Assembly (NCBI GenBank): GCA_030615035.1
Contig: JAUXAC010000003.1
Location: 32,279-96,278, forward strand
DNA length: 64,000 bases
DNA from: Dehalococcoidia bacterium
GTDB lineage: Bacteria; Chloroflexota; Dehalococcoidia; Dehalococcoidales; RBG-16-60-22
Direction: 5' to 3'
The notes under the pieces are model-generated. The model was given only the letters and a program-made list of their open reading frames with translations. It made no database searches and had not been told where the DNA came from. Shown one piece after another: positions 16,757 to 25,788 of this stretch. Position numbers and translations under genes: made by a program. Every line of letters begins with the position of its first letter. The stretch's first letter is position 1.

Positions 16757-18405
16757 TGACAAGGGCTAGTTTCAGGCTAAGTGATATCGGCAAGAATCCC
16801 GAGTGGCCGCTTCTGAGGCTTGACACTAGTGATTTCATGCCACTTCCCCACCCCTGCGAAAACCTGGACCATCCGGCAACCGGGGAGCTCACGGAGGAAC
16901 AAAGGGACAGGTATGAAAGCTCACTAGATGGGGTAGTGGCTGTTGCCATAAATAAACCGCAAAATAAAGCAGAGGAGGAGGCACTCGTCGACAAATTCCT
17001 GGACGGAATGAGAAAACTTTTTTCTAGAGAGAACAACTGGACGTTCATGCAGCCCTTGATGCTTTCGCTAGAGTATTGCGTTAAATGTCAAACCTGTAGC
17101 GATGCGTGCCCGATATATGAAGCCAGCGGCAAGCAGGAAATATACCGGCCCACCTGGCGCTCAGAGGTACTGCGGCGGATTTACAAGAGGTACCTGAAGG
17201 GAGATAATAAATTCTTACACTGGTTGAGTGGGGACAATATCGAGCTTAACTGGGCTACCGTTGCCCGGCTCGCTGAATCAGCCTACAGATGTACGCTATG
17301 CCGTAGGTGTGCCCAAACTTGTCCTCTGGGCATTGATAACGGCCTAATAACCCGTGAACTTCGAAAGGTTTTTAGCCAGGAAATGGGGATTGCACCCAAA
17401 GAATTGCATAAAAAAGGCACTGTTCAACAGTTGAAAGTTGGCTCCAGCATCGGCATGAATCCGAAGGCATTTATGAATATCATAGAGTTCCTGGAAGCAG
17501 ATATTGAAGAAAGGACTGGCAGAAAAATAAGAATCCCCGTTGACAGGAAAGGAGCCGACATCCTGCTTATCCATAATGCCGGAGAATTCACTTCATGGCC
17601 AGAAAATCCAGAAGCCTTTGCCATTATCTTTGATGCAGCTGGGATTAACTGGACATTGTCCAGTGAACTTGCTGGTTACGACGCGGTTAACTATGGAGTG
17701 TGGTACGATGACGTCCAACTAGCTAGAATAGCCCTCAGACACGCTCAAATTGCTAAAGAATTGAGGGTGAAGAAAATCGTCGTCGGGGAATGTGGACATG
17801 CCCATAAGGCATCTATTGTTACCTCAGACAGGATATACCCACCGGAATTGAATATCCCCAGGGAGAGTTGCTTCCCTCTGCTGGAAGAGATAGTGTTCAG
17901 CGGAAAGCTCAAGCTTGACCCACAAAGGAATAACTTCCCGATTACCCTCCATGATCCCTGCAACATTGTCAGACTGGAGGGGATCGTTGAGCCACAAAGA
18001 AGAATCTTGAGACACATTGCTCCTCAGTTCCGTGAAATGACCCCACACGGCGTGTATAACTACTGTTGTGGTGGAGGAGCCGGCTTTGCGATTATGTCAG
18101 GCGTAAATCTCCGTGATTGGAAGTTAGGTATTTCCGGCAGAATGAAAGTGAAACAGATCCTAGACGTTTTTCAGGATGTCATTAGCCCTCAGATCACAAA
18201 ATTCGTGTGCGCACCTTGTTCAAATTGCAAAGGGCAGATTAGGGACCTAATCGAGTACTATAACCTTGAAGAGCTATGCAATATCCATTACAGCGGCCTG
18301 GTCGAGTTAATCGTAAATGCCATGGTAGACACCCCAGCACGGTATCTGGAGGAAGCGCTTGTGGTGGGGGAAATGGTAGGAGCAGACAATGAGGCACTGG
18401 CGTAG
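16756..18405 (+). CDS. dsrK: DsrK/TmcB/HdrD-like iron-sulfur subunit
   Basis: 549 residues. Two [4Fe-4S] motifs: CVKCQTCSDACP from Cys108 and CTLCRRCAQTCPLG from Cys179. The C-terminal half has the two CCG-type segments of heterodisulfide-reductase catalytic subunits: HDPCNIVR at about 399 with YNYCCGGGAGF at about 435-445, and CAPCSNCKGQ from Cys485. These bind the noncubane [4Fe-4S] cluster that reduces disulfides or trisulfides in HdrB/HdrD/DsrK. It follows the membrane subunit by direct overlap. The natural substrate here is probably the DsrC-like protein encoded two genes upstream. Confidence 0.88.
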   Translation: MTRASFRLSDIGKNPEWPLLRLDTSDFMPLPHPCENLDHPATGELTEEQRDRYESSLDGVVAVAINKPQNKAEEEALVDKFLDGMRKLFSRENNWTFMQPLMLSLEYCVKCQTCSDACPIYEASGKQEIYRPTWRSEVLRRIYKRYLKGDNKFLHWLSGDNIELNWATVARLAESAYRCTLCRRCAQTCPLGIDNGLITRELRKVFSQEMGIAPKELHKKGTVQQLKVGSSIGMNPKAFMNIIEFLEADIEERTGRKIRIPVDRKGADILLIHNAGEFTSWPENPEAFAIIFDAAGINWTLSSELAGYDAVNYGVWYDDVQLARIALRHAQIAKELRVKKIVVGECGHAHKASIVTSDRIYPPELNIPRESCFPLLEEIVFSGKLKLDPQRNNFPITLHDPCNIVRLEGIVEPQRRILRHIAPQFREMTPHGVYNYCCGGGAGFAIMSGVNLRDWKLGISGRMKVKQILDVFQDVISPQITKFVCAPCSNCKGQIRDLIEYYNLEELCNIHYSGLVELIVNAMVDTPARYLEEALVVGEMVGADNEALA

Positions 18406-18516
18406 TTTGGTGGCAGCATGTTACTGAGATTCTTTTTGTGTGCTGTTGAGGAGAAGTCAATTGACAGGGCAGAATCACAGCCAAAGCAGTAATACTTGAC
18501 ATTAGGGAGGAGGACA

Positions 18517-18984
18517 TTGAAGGCTCTCCAGGATTATCCACTTTACACAATAGGTGTCGTTTCAGAGTTATTGGGCGTACATCCAGAGACAATTCGGGTA
18601 TGGGAAAGACATGGTGTAGTTCAGCCTCCGCAAAGGAGAAGCGGGAAGCGCTTCTACTCCGAGAAAGACTTTAAGCGACTACAATTCACTCGAAAGCTCG
18701 TAAGAGAAGGATTAAGTATGCGAGCCATACTCTATTATTTGCGGCTCTACCCCTGCTGGAAAACAGCCGATTGTTCCAGTTGCATACACAACTCAGACCA
18801 AATTAGCAGCCCAAAACTCTGCTGGCAAGAAGATGGCACCTATTGTCAAGTGGCCAATATCAAAGACCCGTGCACGAATTGTCACATTGGCACCAGGCAA
18901 GAGCGGTATGAAACGAAAGAGAAGAACCAGATACCGCAACTTATCAGCAAGCCTCTCGCGAATCAAGATTCAACCCGCGCTTAG
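18517..18984 (+). CDS. MerR-family regulator with Cys-rich paired Cys-Trp C-terminus
   Basis: 155 residues from TTG at 18517, with GGAGG six bases upstream; an alternative TTG at 18496 lies before that ribosome site. The N-terminus is a MerR winged helix (YTIGVVSELLGVHPETIRVW, RHGVVQPPQRRSGKRFYS) with a dimer helix. From residue 84 it has PCWKTADCSSC, then CWQEDGTYC and CTNCHIG. This two-CW layout recurs in the XRE regulator at 51082. The Cys set could bind a metal or Fe-S cluster. The position after dsrMK suggests control of that operon in response to redox or sulfur state (inference). Confidence 0.85.
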   Translation: MKALQDYPLYTIGVVSELLGVHPETIRVWERHGVVQPPQRRSGKRFYSEKDFKRLQFTRKLVREGLSMRAILYYLRLYPCWKTADCSSCIHNSDQISSPKLCWQEDGTYCQVANIKDPCTNCHIGTRQERYETKEKNQIPQLISKPLANQDSTRA

Positions 18985-19243
18985 AAACAAGCCCGGGACA
19001 ATTGACGACACCTTGACCTTATCTTCTCTAATATCCGGGAGCAAAAGGGATGCATCAGACGATGTTTTTAGGTGCTCTCACCAAGGTGTCACACAGTCTT
19101 TTCCATCCAGGATACTTCTTGGCCGGCAACGATAGTTACTTTAATAGGGGTGTATGATGATATAAATGGCTAATGATTGACGTAGCTCTGTTCGCGAGAT
19201 AAAATTAACGTGTAAGATCCTTTCTAGTTTAAGATATCACTAG

Positions 19244-21523
19244 GTGCAAATGGGCCAAAGAGTAGTTATGAAATCGGCAAGCTTACCAAAACCAACAATA
19301 ACAGGAACACTGTGGCTAGGATTTGGGCTATTGGTCCTTGTCCTGGCACTTACATTACTCATCTACAACTGGCAAATCCAGCGTATAGATAGTCAGGTGA
19401 CACAAATGGTAGAGGTGCAAGAGCCGCTTGAACAGGCTGCCTTGGAGATGCGGCTCAATGCTGGCAATATTGCCCGGTCAGTGTCTGATTATATCAGAGA
19501 TAGAGACCCGACACATGTGGAAAAGGCGCGTGATTCTGAAACTGGCTTTGAAAAGGTCGCAGTAAGATTTGACGAACTTGCCCAGTCCGATGAAGCCAGG
19601 CACCTCAGTCAAGAAATAGACAAACTCTATGGAGGATTCAAGGAGTCAGCTCACGGGGTCGTGATACTTGTAGATAAACAGTACGCTTCTCTTCTGTCGT
19701 TCCAAGAAGAGGTTAAAGAGATCAACGTTTTAATCAATAGTATGCTTCAAGCAACTGTCGATGGAACCCCTCCAGATGCGATGAAGAAACTGGAAACCGT
19801 ACTAAATATGCAAAGCAGTCTTGATAAAGTATCCATCGCAATCGAAGCTTACACGGCTGAGCCGGATCCCGGCCTACGGCAAGAGATCTCAGATGGGCAA
19901 GAAGATTTCAAACGATTTGGAGCTATGTATCGGGAAACCAGCTTATCTGCTTATGAGAACAGCTGGCTCAACCACATAGATGGAAAGTTTGAAGAAGTCA
20001 TAAGTGACGGCACCAAGATATTCACAATCACTGACAATCTACATGGGCTCATTGCACAGTTCGAGCAATCCTTTCAGGAAATGGATACTTACTTCGCTGA
20101 GCATGTTCAACCCTTGGTACACGCTGAGATGCTTGCCGGGTCAGAAAATATGAAAGCTTCAGCTACTTCAGCCGGTATATGGCTCCTCGCCCTAGGCGTG
20201 ATCGGTGTTTTAATTGGAATCGCCTCTATCTTGGTCATATCGCGAAGGATCACCAGACCAATTCGGGATTTGCTAGATGGGGCAACAATAGTTGGTAGCG
20301 GAAGGATTGAGCATAGGTTTAACATTGACGCTAAAGGTGAATTTGGTCAACTGGCTCTAGCCCTTAATAAAATGCTGCAGAATCTCGAGCGCTCACGGGA
20401 GGCGCTGGGGGAAAGCGAGGAACTGGCGTGGGCGATTCTGGATGCTACCAGCGATGCAGTGATATTGACGGATCCTAGGGGAGTCATTCTTGCCTCAAAC
20501 GAAGTAGCCGCCGGAAGACTCGGCATGAGTTTAGAGCAAATGATCGACGAGTCCATTTATGATCTTTTGACTGCCGAATCGGCAGCCCCAATGAAGGCTC
20601 ATATAGCCGAGGTAATTCGTTCAAGGAAACCCGTTCACTATGAAGATGAGCGCGAAGGAAAAATTACTGACCAAAATATCTATCCCGTTTTTGGTGCGAA
20701 AGGAGAGATCACGAAAATCGCTATCTTCTCCTGTGATGTCACCGTGCGCAAATGGGTGGAGGATGTTACCGAACAACTGGGGCGGCGAAACGAGCTTATT
20801 TTAGAAGCTGCCGGCGAAGGGATTTATGGCCTGGACACGCAGGGAAGGGCCACCTTTGTGAACCCAGCCGCTGCGCGAATGCTCGGCTATAAGCCGGAAG
20901 ACCTAATCGGCAGACGCCACCACGAAATCGTCCACCATTCTAAGCCCGATGGTAGGCCCTACCCCAATGAGCAATGCCCAATATACGCCGCATTCAAGGA
21001 TGGCACTGTCCATACTAACGTAGATGATGAGGTATTCTGGCGAAAAGACGGCAACAGTTTTCCAGTCGAGTACACCAGTACCCCAATCATCGAAGATGGC
21101 AAGATCTTGGGTGCGGTCGTGACCTTCCGAGATATTACCGATCGGAAGCGAGTGGAGAAGGCACTGCGCCAGAGCGCAGAGCAGTACCGCTCCATAGTCG
21201 AAGCTGCTGCTAGTCTGATTGTTTCAGTAGATCAGGAAGGATGCATTGTTGATTGTAACGCCCGAGCACAACAACTACTGGGTTACGCACCTAGTGAGAT
21301 TATTGGGCGCCAATTAGTCGAGATCGTTCACCCCGACGAACAGACAAATGCTGAAGAGATGTTGAAAGAGGTGTTGACCAAGGGGTCTGAATACGACAAA
21401 CAATACCGGTTGGTTCGAAAGGATGGTACCTTTATTGATGTTAGCCTGAATGCCGCTGTGGCTAGAGACGCAACCGGAGAATACATTCGGACCATTTGCA
21501 TGATTGACAAGATGACTGAATGA
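19244..21523 (+). CDS. Membrane sensor with HAMP and three PAS domains but no output domain (probably truncated)
   Basis: 759 residues from GTG 19244; ATG at 19250 and 19268 are alternatives and no ribosome site decides. Transmembrane helices at about 20-42 and 308-330 bracket a helical extracellular sensor; HAMP follows (RRITRPIRDLLDGATIV), then PAS domains at about 395-500, 515-640 and 645-757. The last PAS stops at CMIDKMTE, just where a kinase or cyclase domain normally begins after D-I-T-E-R. No HisKA, HATPase, GGDEF or methyl-accepting region exists. Its end coincides with the broken siroheme gene on the other strand, so the output domain was probably lost in the same event. Confidence 0.85.
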   Translation: MQMGQRVVMKSASLPKPTITGTLWLGFGLLVLVLALTLLIYNWQIQRIDSQVTQMVEVQEPLEQAALEMRLNAGNIARSVSDYIRDRDPTHVEKARDSETGFEKVAVRFDELAQSDEARHLSQEIDKLYGGFKESAHGVVILVDKQYASLLSFQEEVKEINVLINSMLQATVDGTPPDAMKKLETVLNMQSSLDKVSIAIEAYTAEPDPGLRQEISDGQEDFKRFGAMYRETSLSAYENSWLNHIDGKFEEVISDGTKIFTITDNLHGLIAQFEQSFQEMDTYFAEHVQPLVHAEMLAGSENMKASATSAGIWLLALGVIGVLIGIASILVISRRITRPIRDLLDGATIVGSGRIEHRFNIDAKGEFGQLALALNKMLQNLERSREALGESEELAWAILDATSDAVILTDPRGVILASNEVAAGRLGMSLEQMIDESIYDLLTAESAAPMKAHIAEVIRSRKPVHYEDEREGKITDQNIYPVFGAKGEITKIAIFSCDVTVRKWVEDVTEQLGRRNELILEAAGEGIYGLDTQGRATFVNPAAARMLGYKPEDLIGRRHHEIVHHSKPDGRPYPNEQCPIYAAFKDGTVHTNVDDEVFWRKDGNSFPVEYTSTPIIEDGKILGAVVTFRDITDRKRVEKALRQSAEQYRSIVEAAASLIVSVDQEGCIVDCNARAQQLLGYAPSEIIGRQLVEIVHPDEQTNAEEMLKEVLTKGSEYDKQYRLVRKDGTFIDVSLNAAVARDATGEYIRTICMIDKMTE

Positions 21524-21690
21524 GTACGAGAGTAGGGGTCAGGGCTGATTATCTCAACCTTAGCTTTATGTTCGAGAAGCGTCCTTACCTTACGCAAGGC
21601 GACTTGTCCCCCACCGACCACCACACATTTCTTGCCAGTGATGTTCAGAAAGACCGGATAGTAGGTAGGCGGTTGAACACGTTTTTTCAT
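21328..21690 (-). pseudogene. Truncated siroheme synthase (Met8/CysG N-terminal) fragment
   Basis: From ATG 21690, four bases inside the end of the ahbAB gene, the frame encodes YYPVFLNITGKKCVVVGGGQ, then VALRKVRTLL and VEIISPD: the NAD-binding start of precorrin-2 dehydrogenase/ferrochelatase, which makes siroheme. Homology stops near 21537. The remaining codons down to 21328 are simply the reverse complement of the PAS sensor. A complete Met8 has about 200 residues and only about 52 remain. The translational coupling to ahbAB is intact, so a working gene was cut by rearrangement. A full copy elsewhere is needed if the heme pathway runs. Confidence 0.82.
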
Positions 21691-22679
21691 ACCAAATATT
21701 TGACCCTCACCTTTTTAAATTCTTTCGTGCTGAATAGCAATACGTAGTCCATAAGGCCAGTTTCACCAGCCACTTTGCTTGCTATCTCCTGGCAAGCCTC
21801 TCTGGTATGACCGTGGATCACGGCGAAGAGGTTATACCGCCACAGGGGGTTAGTCCTCCTCTCGTAGCAATGGCTCACCTCTTTTAATGAGGCCAGCTTT
21901 CGACCGACAACATCCACCACAGCTGGTGGAGCTAACCAACAGGCCATAGCGTTTGCTTTGAAACCGGCCCGCTTGTGGTCGATGGCAGCACCAAAGCGCC
22001 GCATGACACCACGCCGCTTCAGTGATTGGCACTGAGCTAGGAAGTCTTCCACATCCATACCTAACCGTGCTGACATGACAGTAAATGGCCTGGGAATTAG
22101 AGGTAAGTCCTGTTGTAGCTCGTTAATTATTAATCTGTCTATCTGGGAAAGCTCAACCTTTTGCGGAAGAACGCCACCACGCTGTATCACTGTATCTGCC
22201 GCTGATTGGCTATCCTCACCCATAGCAAAATAGGCTCCTATCTTGAACAACTTTATCGCTGGGAGGGCAAAGATGGCTTCAACATCAATAGGACTGGTTA
22301 GCTGTTGCAACTCAGTCTCTATGTCAGTCGTGGGAGGAATGGCTAGGGTGAACCAGAGATTGAAATGGTGGTCTCGTTCATAGCCATGGCTGATGCTCGT
22401 ATGTTCGGCAATAAGTCGTTCTGCTTTATCCAACTGGTTCTCAGCTACCCTCATTGCCACCAAAGTGATCTGGTAGCCAAGACTTCTAGCACCTAGTACT
22501 GGGCTTATCTGGCGAATAATTCCCTTTGCCTTTAGCTGCTCAATTCGGTGGATTACCTCGTCTCCGTCAATGCCTAGACGCAATCCCAGGTCGGCATATG
22601 GTTCCTTGGTTAACGGGAATTCCACCTGCACTAGATTAAGTAGCTTTCGGTCAATACTGTCAAGATTCATGTTAGACAT
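21687..22679 (-). CDS. ahbAB: Siroheme decarboxylase, AhbA-AhbB fusion
   Basis: 330 residues made of two Lrp/AsnC-like halves. Residues 1-165 carry RKLLNLVQVEFPLTKEPYAD, GIIRQISPVLGARSLGYQ and GYERDHHFNLWFTL. Residues 175-330 repeat the plan with DLPLIPRPFTVMSARLGMD, GVMRRFGAAIDHKRAGFKA and CYERRTNPLWRYNLFAVIHG. AhbA and AhbB are usually separate and together remove two carboxyls from siroheme to give 12,18-didecarboxysiroheme. Conserved His/Arg residues lie in both halves. The gene overlaps ahbD by 8 bp and the broken siroheme gene by 4 bp, all in one operon. Confidence 0.92.
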   Translation of the reverse strand: MSNMNLDSIDRKLLNLVQVEFPLTKEPYADLGLRLGIDGDEVIHRIEQLKAKGIIRQISPVLGARSLGYQITLVAMRVAENQLDKAERLIAEHTSISHGYERDHHFNLWFTLAIPPTTDIETELQQLTSPIDVEAIFALPAIKLFKIGAYFAMGEDSQSAADTVIQRGGVLPQKVELSQIDRLIINELQQDLPLIPRPFTVMSARLGMDVEDFLAQCQSLKRRGVMRRFGAAIDHKRAGFKANAMACWLAPPAVVDVVGRKLASLKEVSHCYERRTNPLWRYNLFAVIHGHTREACQEIASKVAGETGLMDYVLLFSTKEFKKVRVKYLV

Positions 22680-23775
22680 CTACTTTCTTTAGCTGCGCTG
22701 CCGGTTCATAGATACAGTAGGGCTCAGCTTCAAGATAATCCCCGGTAGCCTCATAGGCTCGAGCCCGGCAGCCGCCACATATCCTTTTATATTCACAAAC
22801 ACCGCACTTTCCCTTGATATTGGATAGGTCTCTTAGCTTACAAAACAAAGGTGAATTAGCCCAAATTTGGCCGAAGCTTTCCTTTCTGACGTCCCCGGCT
22901 TCTACATCAAGATACCCACATCCTTTTACCTTCCCCTGGTGGGAGATAAAGCAGAAGCCAGTACCAGCCAGACAACCGCGGGTGATGGAGTTCGCCAGGT
23001 TATGACCAGTGGTAGGTTCTGGTCTCTTTACTCCTTGGTTTTGCTTCTGCCTTTGCTTAACCACTCGCAGGTAGTGTGGAACATCGGTAGGCTTGAAAAA
23101 CATCCTGTCCCCTAACTCCAGTTGCCTATCATATATCCAGTTAAGAGTTTGCTCGTATTGCTCGGGGGGGAGTTCCACTGATTCCAGCCCCTTGCCACGG
23201 CCGGTAGGCACCAGCATAAATGGGTGAAAGGCAACAGCCCCTACCTTGAGTGCCAGAGAGAGAAGAGCATCTAGATAGTTGACATTTAGCTTGGTGATGG
23301 TGCTGTTAATCTGGACCTCGATACCAGACCGATGGGCATTAGCTATGCCAGCTATAGCCGCTTCAAAAGCACCTGCCTTACCACGAAAATCATCCTGAAG
23401 TTCAGCAACTGGGAAGTCCAAACTTATCCCAATGCGGGATATCGGGACATCCTTCAATTTAGCTGCCATTTCTTCGGTAATAAGCGTGCCATTGCTGCCC
23501 ATGACTACTCTCAGCCCCTTGGTCACAGCATATTTAGCGATTACTAACACATCCTGGCGAGCCAGTGGCTCGCCACCGGTCAGGATGATAATTGGCTTGC
23601 CCACTTCCAGTATCTGGTCAATAAGATGAAAGCACTCTTCGGTTGATAGCTCACCATTATATTGGCCTTGACCGGCTGAGCCTCGACAATGGGCACAGAA
23701 CAGGTTGCAGTCTCGGGTTAGTTCCCAAGCTACTAGCTGTAACCGGGGCTCGATGGTATTTCCTTCTCTCCTCAT
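22672..23775 (-). CDS. ahbD: Heme synthase AhbD (radical SAM)
   Basis: 367 residues. Radical SAM motif CNLFCAHC near residues 21-28. The C-terminal SPASM-like part carries auxiliary cluster Cys: TRGCLAGTGFCFISHQG, GCGYLD, CGVCEYKRICGGCRARAYEA and YCIYEP. This pattern marks AhbD, which oxidatively decarboxylates two propionates of Fe-coproporphyrin III to make heme b without oxygen. I chose AhbD over NirJ or AhbC because of the CLAGTGFCFISH block. It overlaps its neighbours by 4 and 8 bp. Confidence 0.92.
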   Translation of the reverse strand: MRREGNTIEPRLQLVAWELTRDCNLFCAHCRGSAGQGQYNGELSTEECFHLIDQILEVGKPIIILTGGEPLARQDVLVIAKYAVTKGLRVVMGSNGTLITEEMAAKLKDVPISRIGISLDFPVAELQDDFRGKAGAFEAAIAGIANAHRSGIEVQINSTITKLNVNYLDALLSLALKVGAVAFHPFMLVPTGRGKGLESVELPPEQYEQTLNWIYDRQLELGDRMFFKPTDVPHYLRVVKQRQKQNQGVKRPEPTTGHNLANSITRGCLAGTGFCFISHQGKVKGCGYLDVEAGDVRKESFGQIWANSPLFCKLRDLSNIKGKCGVCEYKRICGGCRARAYEATGDYLEAEPYCIYEPAAQLKKVDV

Positions 23776-24959
23776 GGTACTACCCCAATCTCCTCATCAC
23801 TGAGGTAGCATGCCGGGTCTTCTGCCCAGACATCGCCAAACACTGCTTCAGCGCGCACCCGCAGGTTGCCATTACACAGGTCGAGATACTGACACCGGGC
23901 ACAGCGACCCTTAAGCAGCCTTTTTCGATTCCTCAGTCCCTGGAGCAGTGGCTCCGAAGTGTTCGTCCATATATCACCGAATTTTCCCTGGCGAACATTA
24001 CCTAGCGAGTAGTGCCACCAGAACTGGTCAGGGTGGACATCCCCGAGGTCATCAACGGCGCCTATTCTGATACCTGAGTTATTGCCACCATTCCTTTTGA
24101 GTAAGTCCCAGACTTTACTGGCGTGTTGTGGATCTTGCTTCCTCAACTTAAGATAGAGGTAAACACCGTCAGCGTGGTTACCTACGGTGAGGACTTCCTT
24201 CCGCAGTCCACGCCGATGAAGGTCCAGAGTATGTTCACAAATCATATCTACCACTGACCTGGTTTCAGAGTGGTTGAGGTCTGCTTCCCTTAGACTATCT
24301 GCCCGACCCGAATAGGCAAGATGATAGAAACATACGCGGCCTATGCCTTCCTCCTCTACCAGTCGGAAAATGGGAGGAATTTCCTGATAGTTAAAGCGAG
24401 TAATGGTTAACCGTAATGACACCCGTAAACCCAGGGAGACACAGTTTCTGATGCCTTCCAGGGCTGCCTGGTAAGCACCATTTTTGCCGCGAAAGCGATC
24501 GTTATTCGCCCCAATACCATCTAGACTTATCCCTACCTCAGCAAAGCCAACCTTGCTAATTTCCTTGGCTACCTCATCAGTAATTAGAGTGCCGTTGCTG
24601 GAAAGAACAACCCTTATTCCTTGCTCCCTAGCAAGGCTTGCCAGCTCAAACAGGTCTTCTCTGAGGAGGGGCTCACCTCCCGAGAACAAAATCACAGGTA
24701 CATTGAAATCGGCCAAGTCACAAATAAACGCTTTACCAGCCGCCATATCCATCTCTCCAGGGGCTCTCCGGCTATCCGCGTTGGCATAACAGTGGATGCA
24801 ACTTAGATTGCATTGCCTAGTGCAATTCCAGACCACGACCGGTCGAGGAATTCCCTGAGCTGGTTTGTTTATACCTACGGAATATAGTGTTGTCTCTCCA
24901 TAACGAAGACTGTCACCCGGACTAATAGTGTCGCAGAGCAGGCGAGAGATTGATATCAT
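23772..24959 (-). CDS. ahbC: Fe-coproporphyrin III synthase AhbC (radical SAM)
   Basis: 395 residues. Radical SAM motif CTRQCNLSCIHCYAN near residues 45-59. AhbC-type blocks are GNHADGVYLY, DLGDVHPDQFWWHYSLGNVR and the C-terminal CARCQYLDLCNGNLRVRAEA followed by DVWAEDPACYLSDEEIG. AhbC removes the acetate side chains of didecarboxysiroheme to give Fe-coproporphyrin III. It is the first gene of the overlapping reverse-strand set ahbC-ahbD-ahbAB-(broken met8). The promoter must lie in the 24960-25500 region. Confidence 0.93.
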   Translation of the reverse strand: MISISRLLCDTISPGDSLRYGETTLYSVGINKPAQGIPRPVVVWNCTRQCNLSCIHCYANADSRRAPGEMDMAAGKAFICDLADFNVPVILFSGGEPLLREDLFELASLAREQGIRVVLSSNGTLITDEVAKEISKVGFAEVGISLDGIGANNDRFRGKNGAYQAALEGIRNCVSLGLRVSLRLTITRFNYQEIPPIFRLVEEEGIGRVCFYHLAYSGRADSLREADLNHSETRSVVDMICEHTLDLHRRGLRKEVLTVGNHADGVYLYLKLRKQDPQHASKVWDLLKRNGGNNSGIRIGAVDDLGDVHPDQFWWHYSLGNVRQGKFGDIWTNTSEPLLQGLRNRKRLLKGRCARCQYLDLCNGNLRVRAEAVFGDVWAEDPACYLSDEEIGVVP

Positions 24960-25479
24960 GAGCCAGCGCCTCCTTTATGCTCGCTTTGACTGTTATACCA
25001 CGAAGTGGTACTAAGATGTGCCCCGCCAGTCTCCCGGCGCAGCGGCCGCCTACTTCTCCAATAGTGCTTCATGTCCCACATCCAGGACTGTCCTTGCTAG
25101 CAAAATTATACTCAAAGTAGGTTAGTGTTACAATGTCCAATCTCGCTTCCCTGCTTATTCAGTTCTGCCGTTACATTGAACGAAACGCTATCTCGTCCTT
25201 TGCCACCAACTCCGGGCGGGTTAAAGCCCCTCTTTGAGGACACTTAGTCGTCAGGATTGCCAGATATTAAACATATAACAACAGGGTTGTGCCATCAAAT
25301 GGCAGATAACGTGCACTTTTTGGCCACGGTCACGGAGAGAGTATAGCATTAAATATTATTCGGAGAACAATAAAACCAACTGAAATATCTGGGAAAATTT
25401 TCTTTGGGTACACAAAATACCGGGTAGTTCAAAAAGCAAGGTACTCCATATCTTATCTAAATATTTTTGCATAAAGGAA
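24960..25479. other. Gap between divergent heme and TRAP operons
   Basis: About 520 bp with no supported gene. It should hold the ahbC promoter on the reverse strand. The right half is A+T-rich. No tRNA, known riboswitch or repeat was recognised here. Confidence 0.4.
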
Positions 25480-25508
25480 TTGACAAGGGTGATATTTAGT
25501 GGTAATGT
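25480..25508 (+). promoter_or_regulatory. Candidate sigma-70 promoter for the first TRAP operon
   Basis: TTGACA at 25480-25485 matches the -35 consensus; 17 bp later is TAATGT, a weak -10. The same TTGACAAGG wording occurs in the promoter candidate before the second TRAP operon (40761). The transcript would have a leader of about 430 bases with the elements described below. Confidence 0.35.
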
Positions 25509-25636
25509 ATCAAAATACTAGGATGCTTGGACGAATGACTTCCTCAGGGAATCAAAACATATTAAAATGAAGCCGAGCATTGTGCGTAAGGCTCACCAAA
25601 AAGCTAAAGAGGTGGGGAAGACGCTTGGCAAATAGA

Positions 25637-25706
25637 GAAGACCCGCGGGGGCAGGTCTTTCTTCAGAGACTCCAGGTGCGGGTGTATCTTGGAGCCTTTC
25701 GTTTTT
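25637..25706 (+). other. Two hairpins in the TRAP leader, second one followed by a T run
   Basis: GAAGACC (25637-25643) can pair with GGTCTTTC (25654-25661), and CTCCA (25670-25674) with TGGAG (25690-25694), after which the sequence reads CCTTTCGTTTTTA. This looks like an attenuator or terminator ahead of dctP. No known riboswitch class was recognised. Confidence 0.35.
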
Positions 25707-25716
25707 ATTGAGTGTA

Positions 25717-25772
25717 GGCGGGCTCTACCAGGGGAGACCGGGGCGGACGGACTGGAGCCGGTGCCCCTCCCG
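25717..25772 (+). repeat. GC-rich leader element, copy 1 (shared with 40546-40600)
   Basis: Starts GGCGGGCTCTACCAGGGGAG and contains CTGGAGCCGGTGCCCCTCCC; GGGGC and GCCCC can pair. A related copy lies upstream of the second TRAP operon with GGCGGGCTCTGCCAGGGGGA and CTGGAGCCGGTGTCCCTGCC. Compared by eye, the ends are well conserved and the middle differs. Confidence 0.5.
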
Positions 25773-25788
25773 TTGTAGCCCTGGGCAT

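Noticed and set aside
25567..25635. 22-codon basic frame (MKPSIVRKAHQK...) in the TRAP leader
   Set aside because: No ribosome site, and composition could arise by chance in A-rich DNA.
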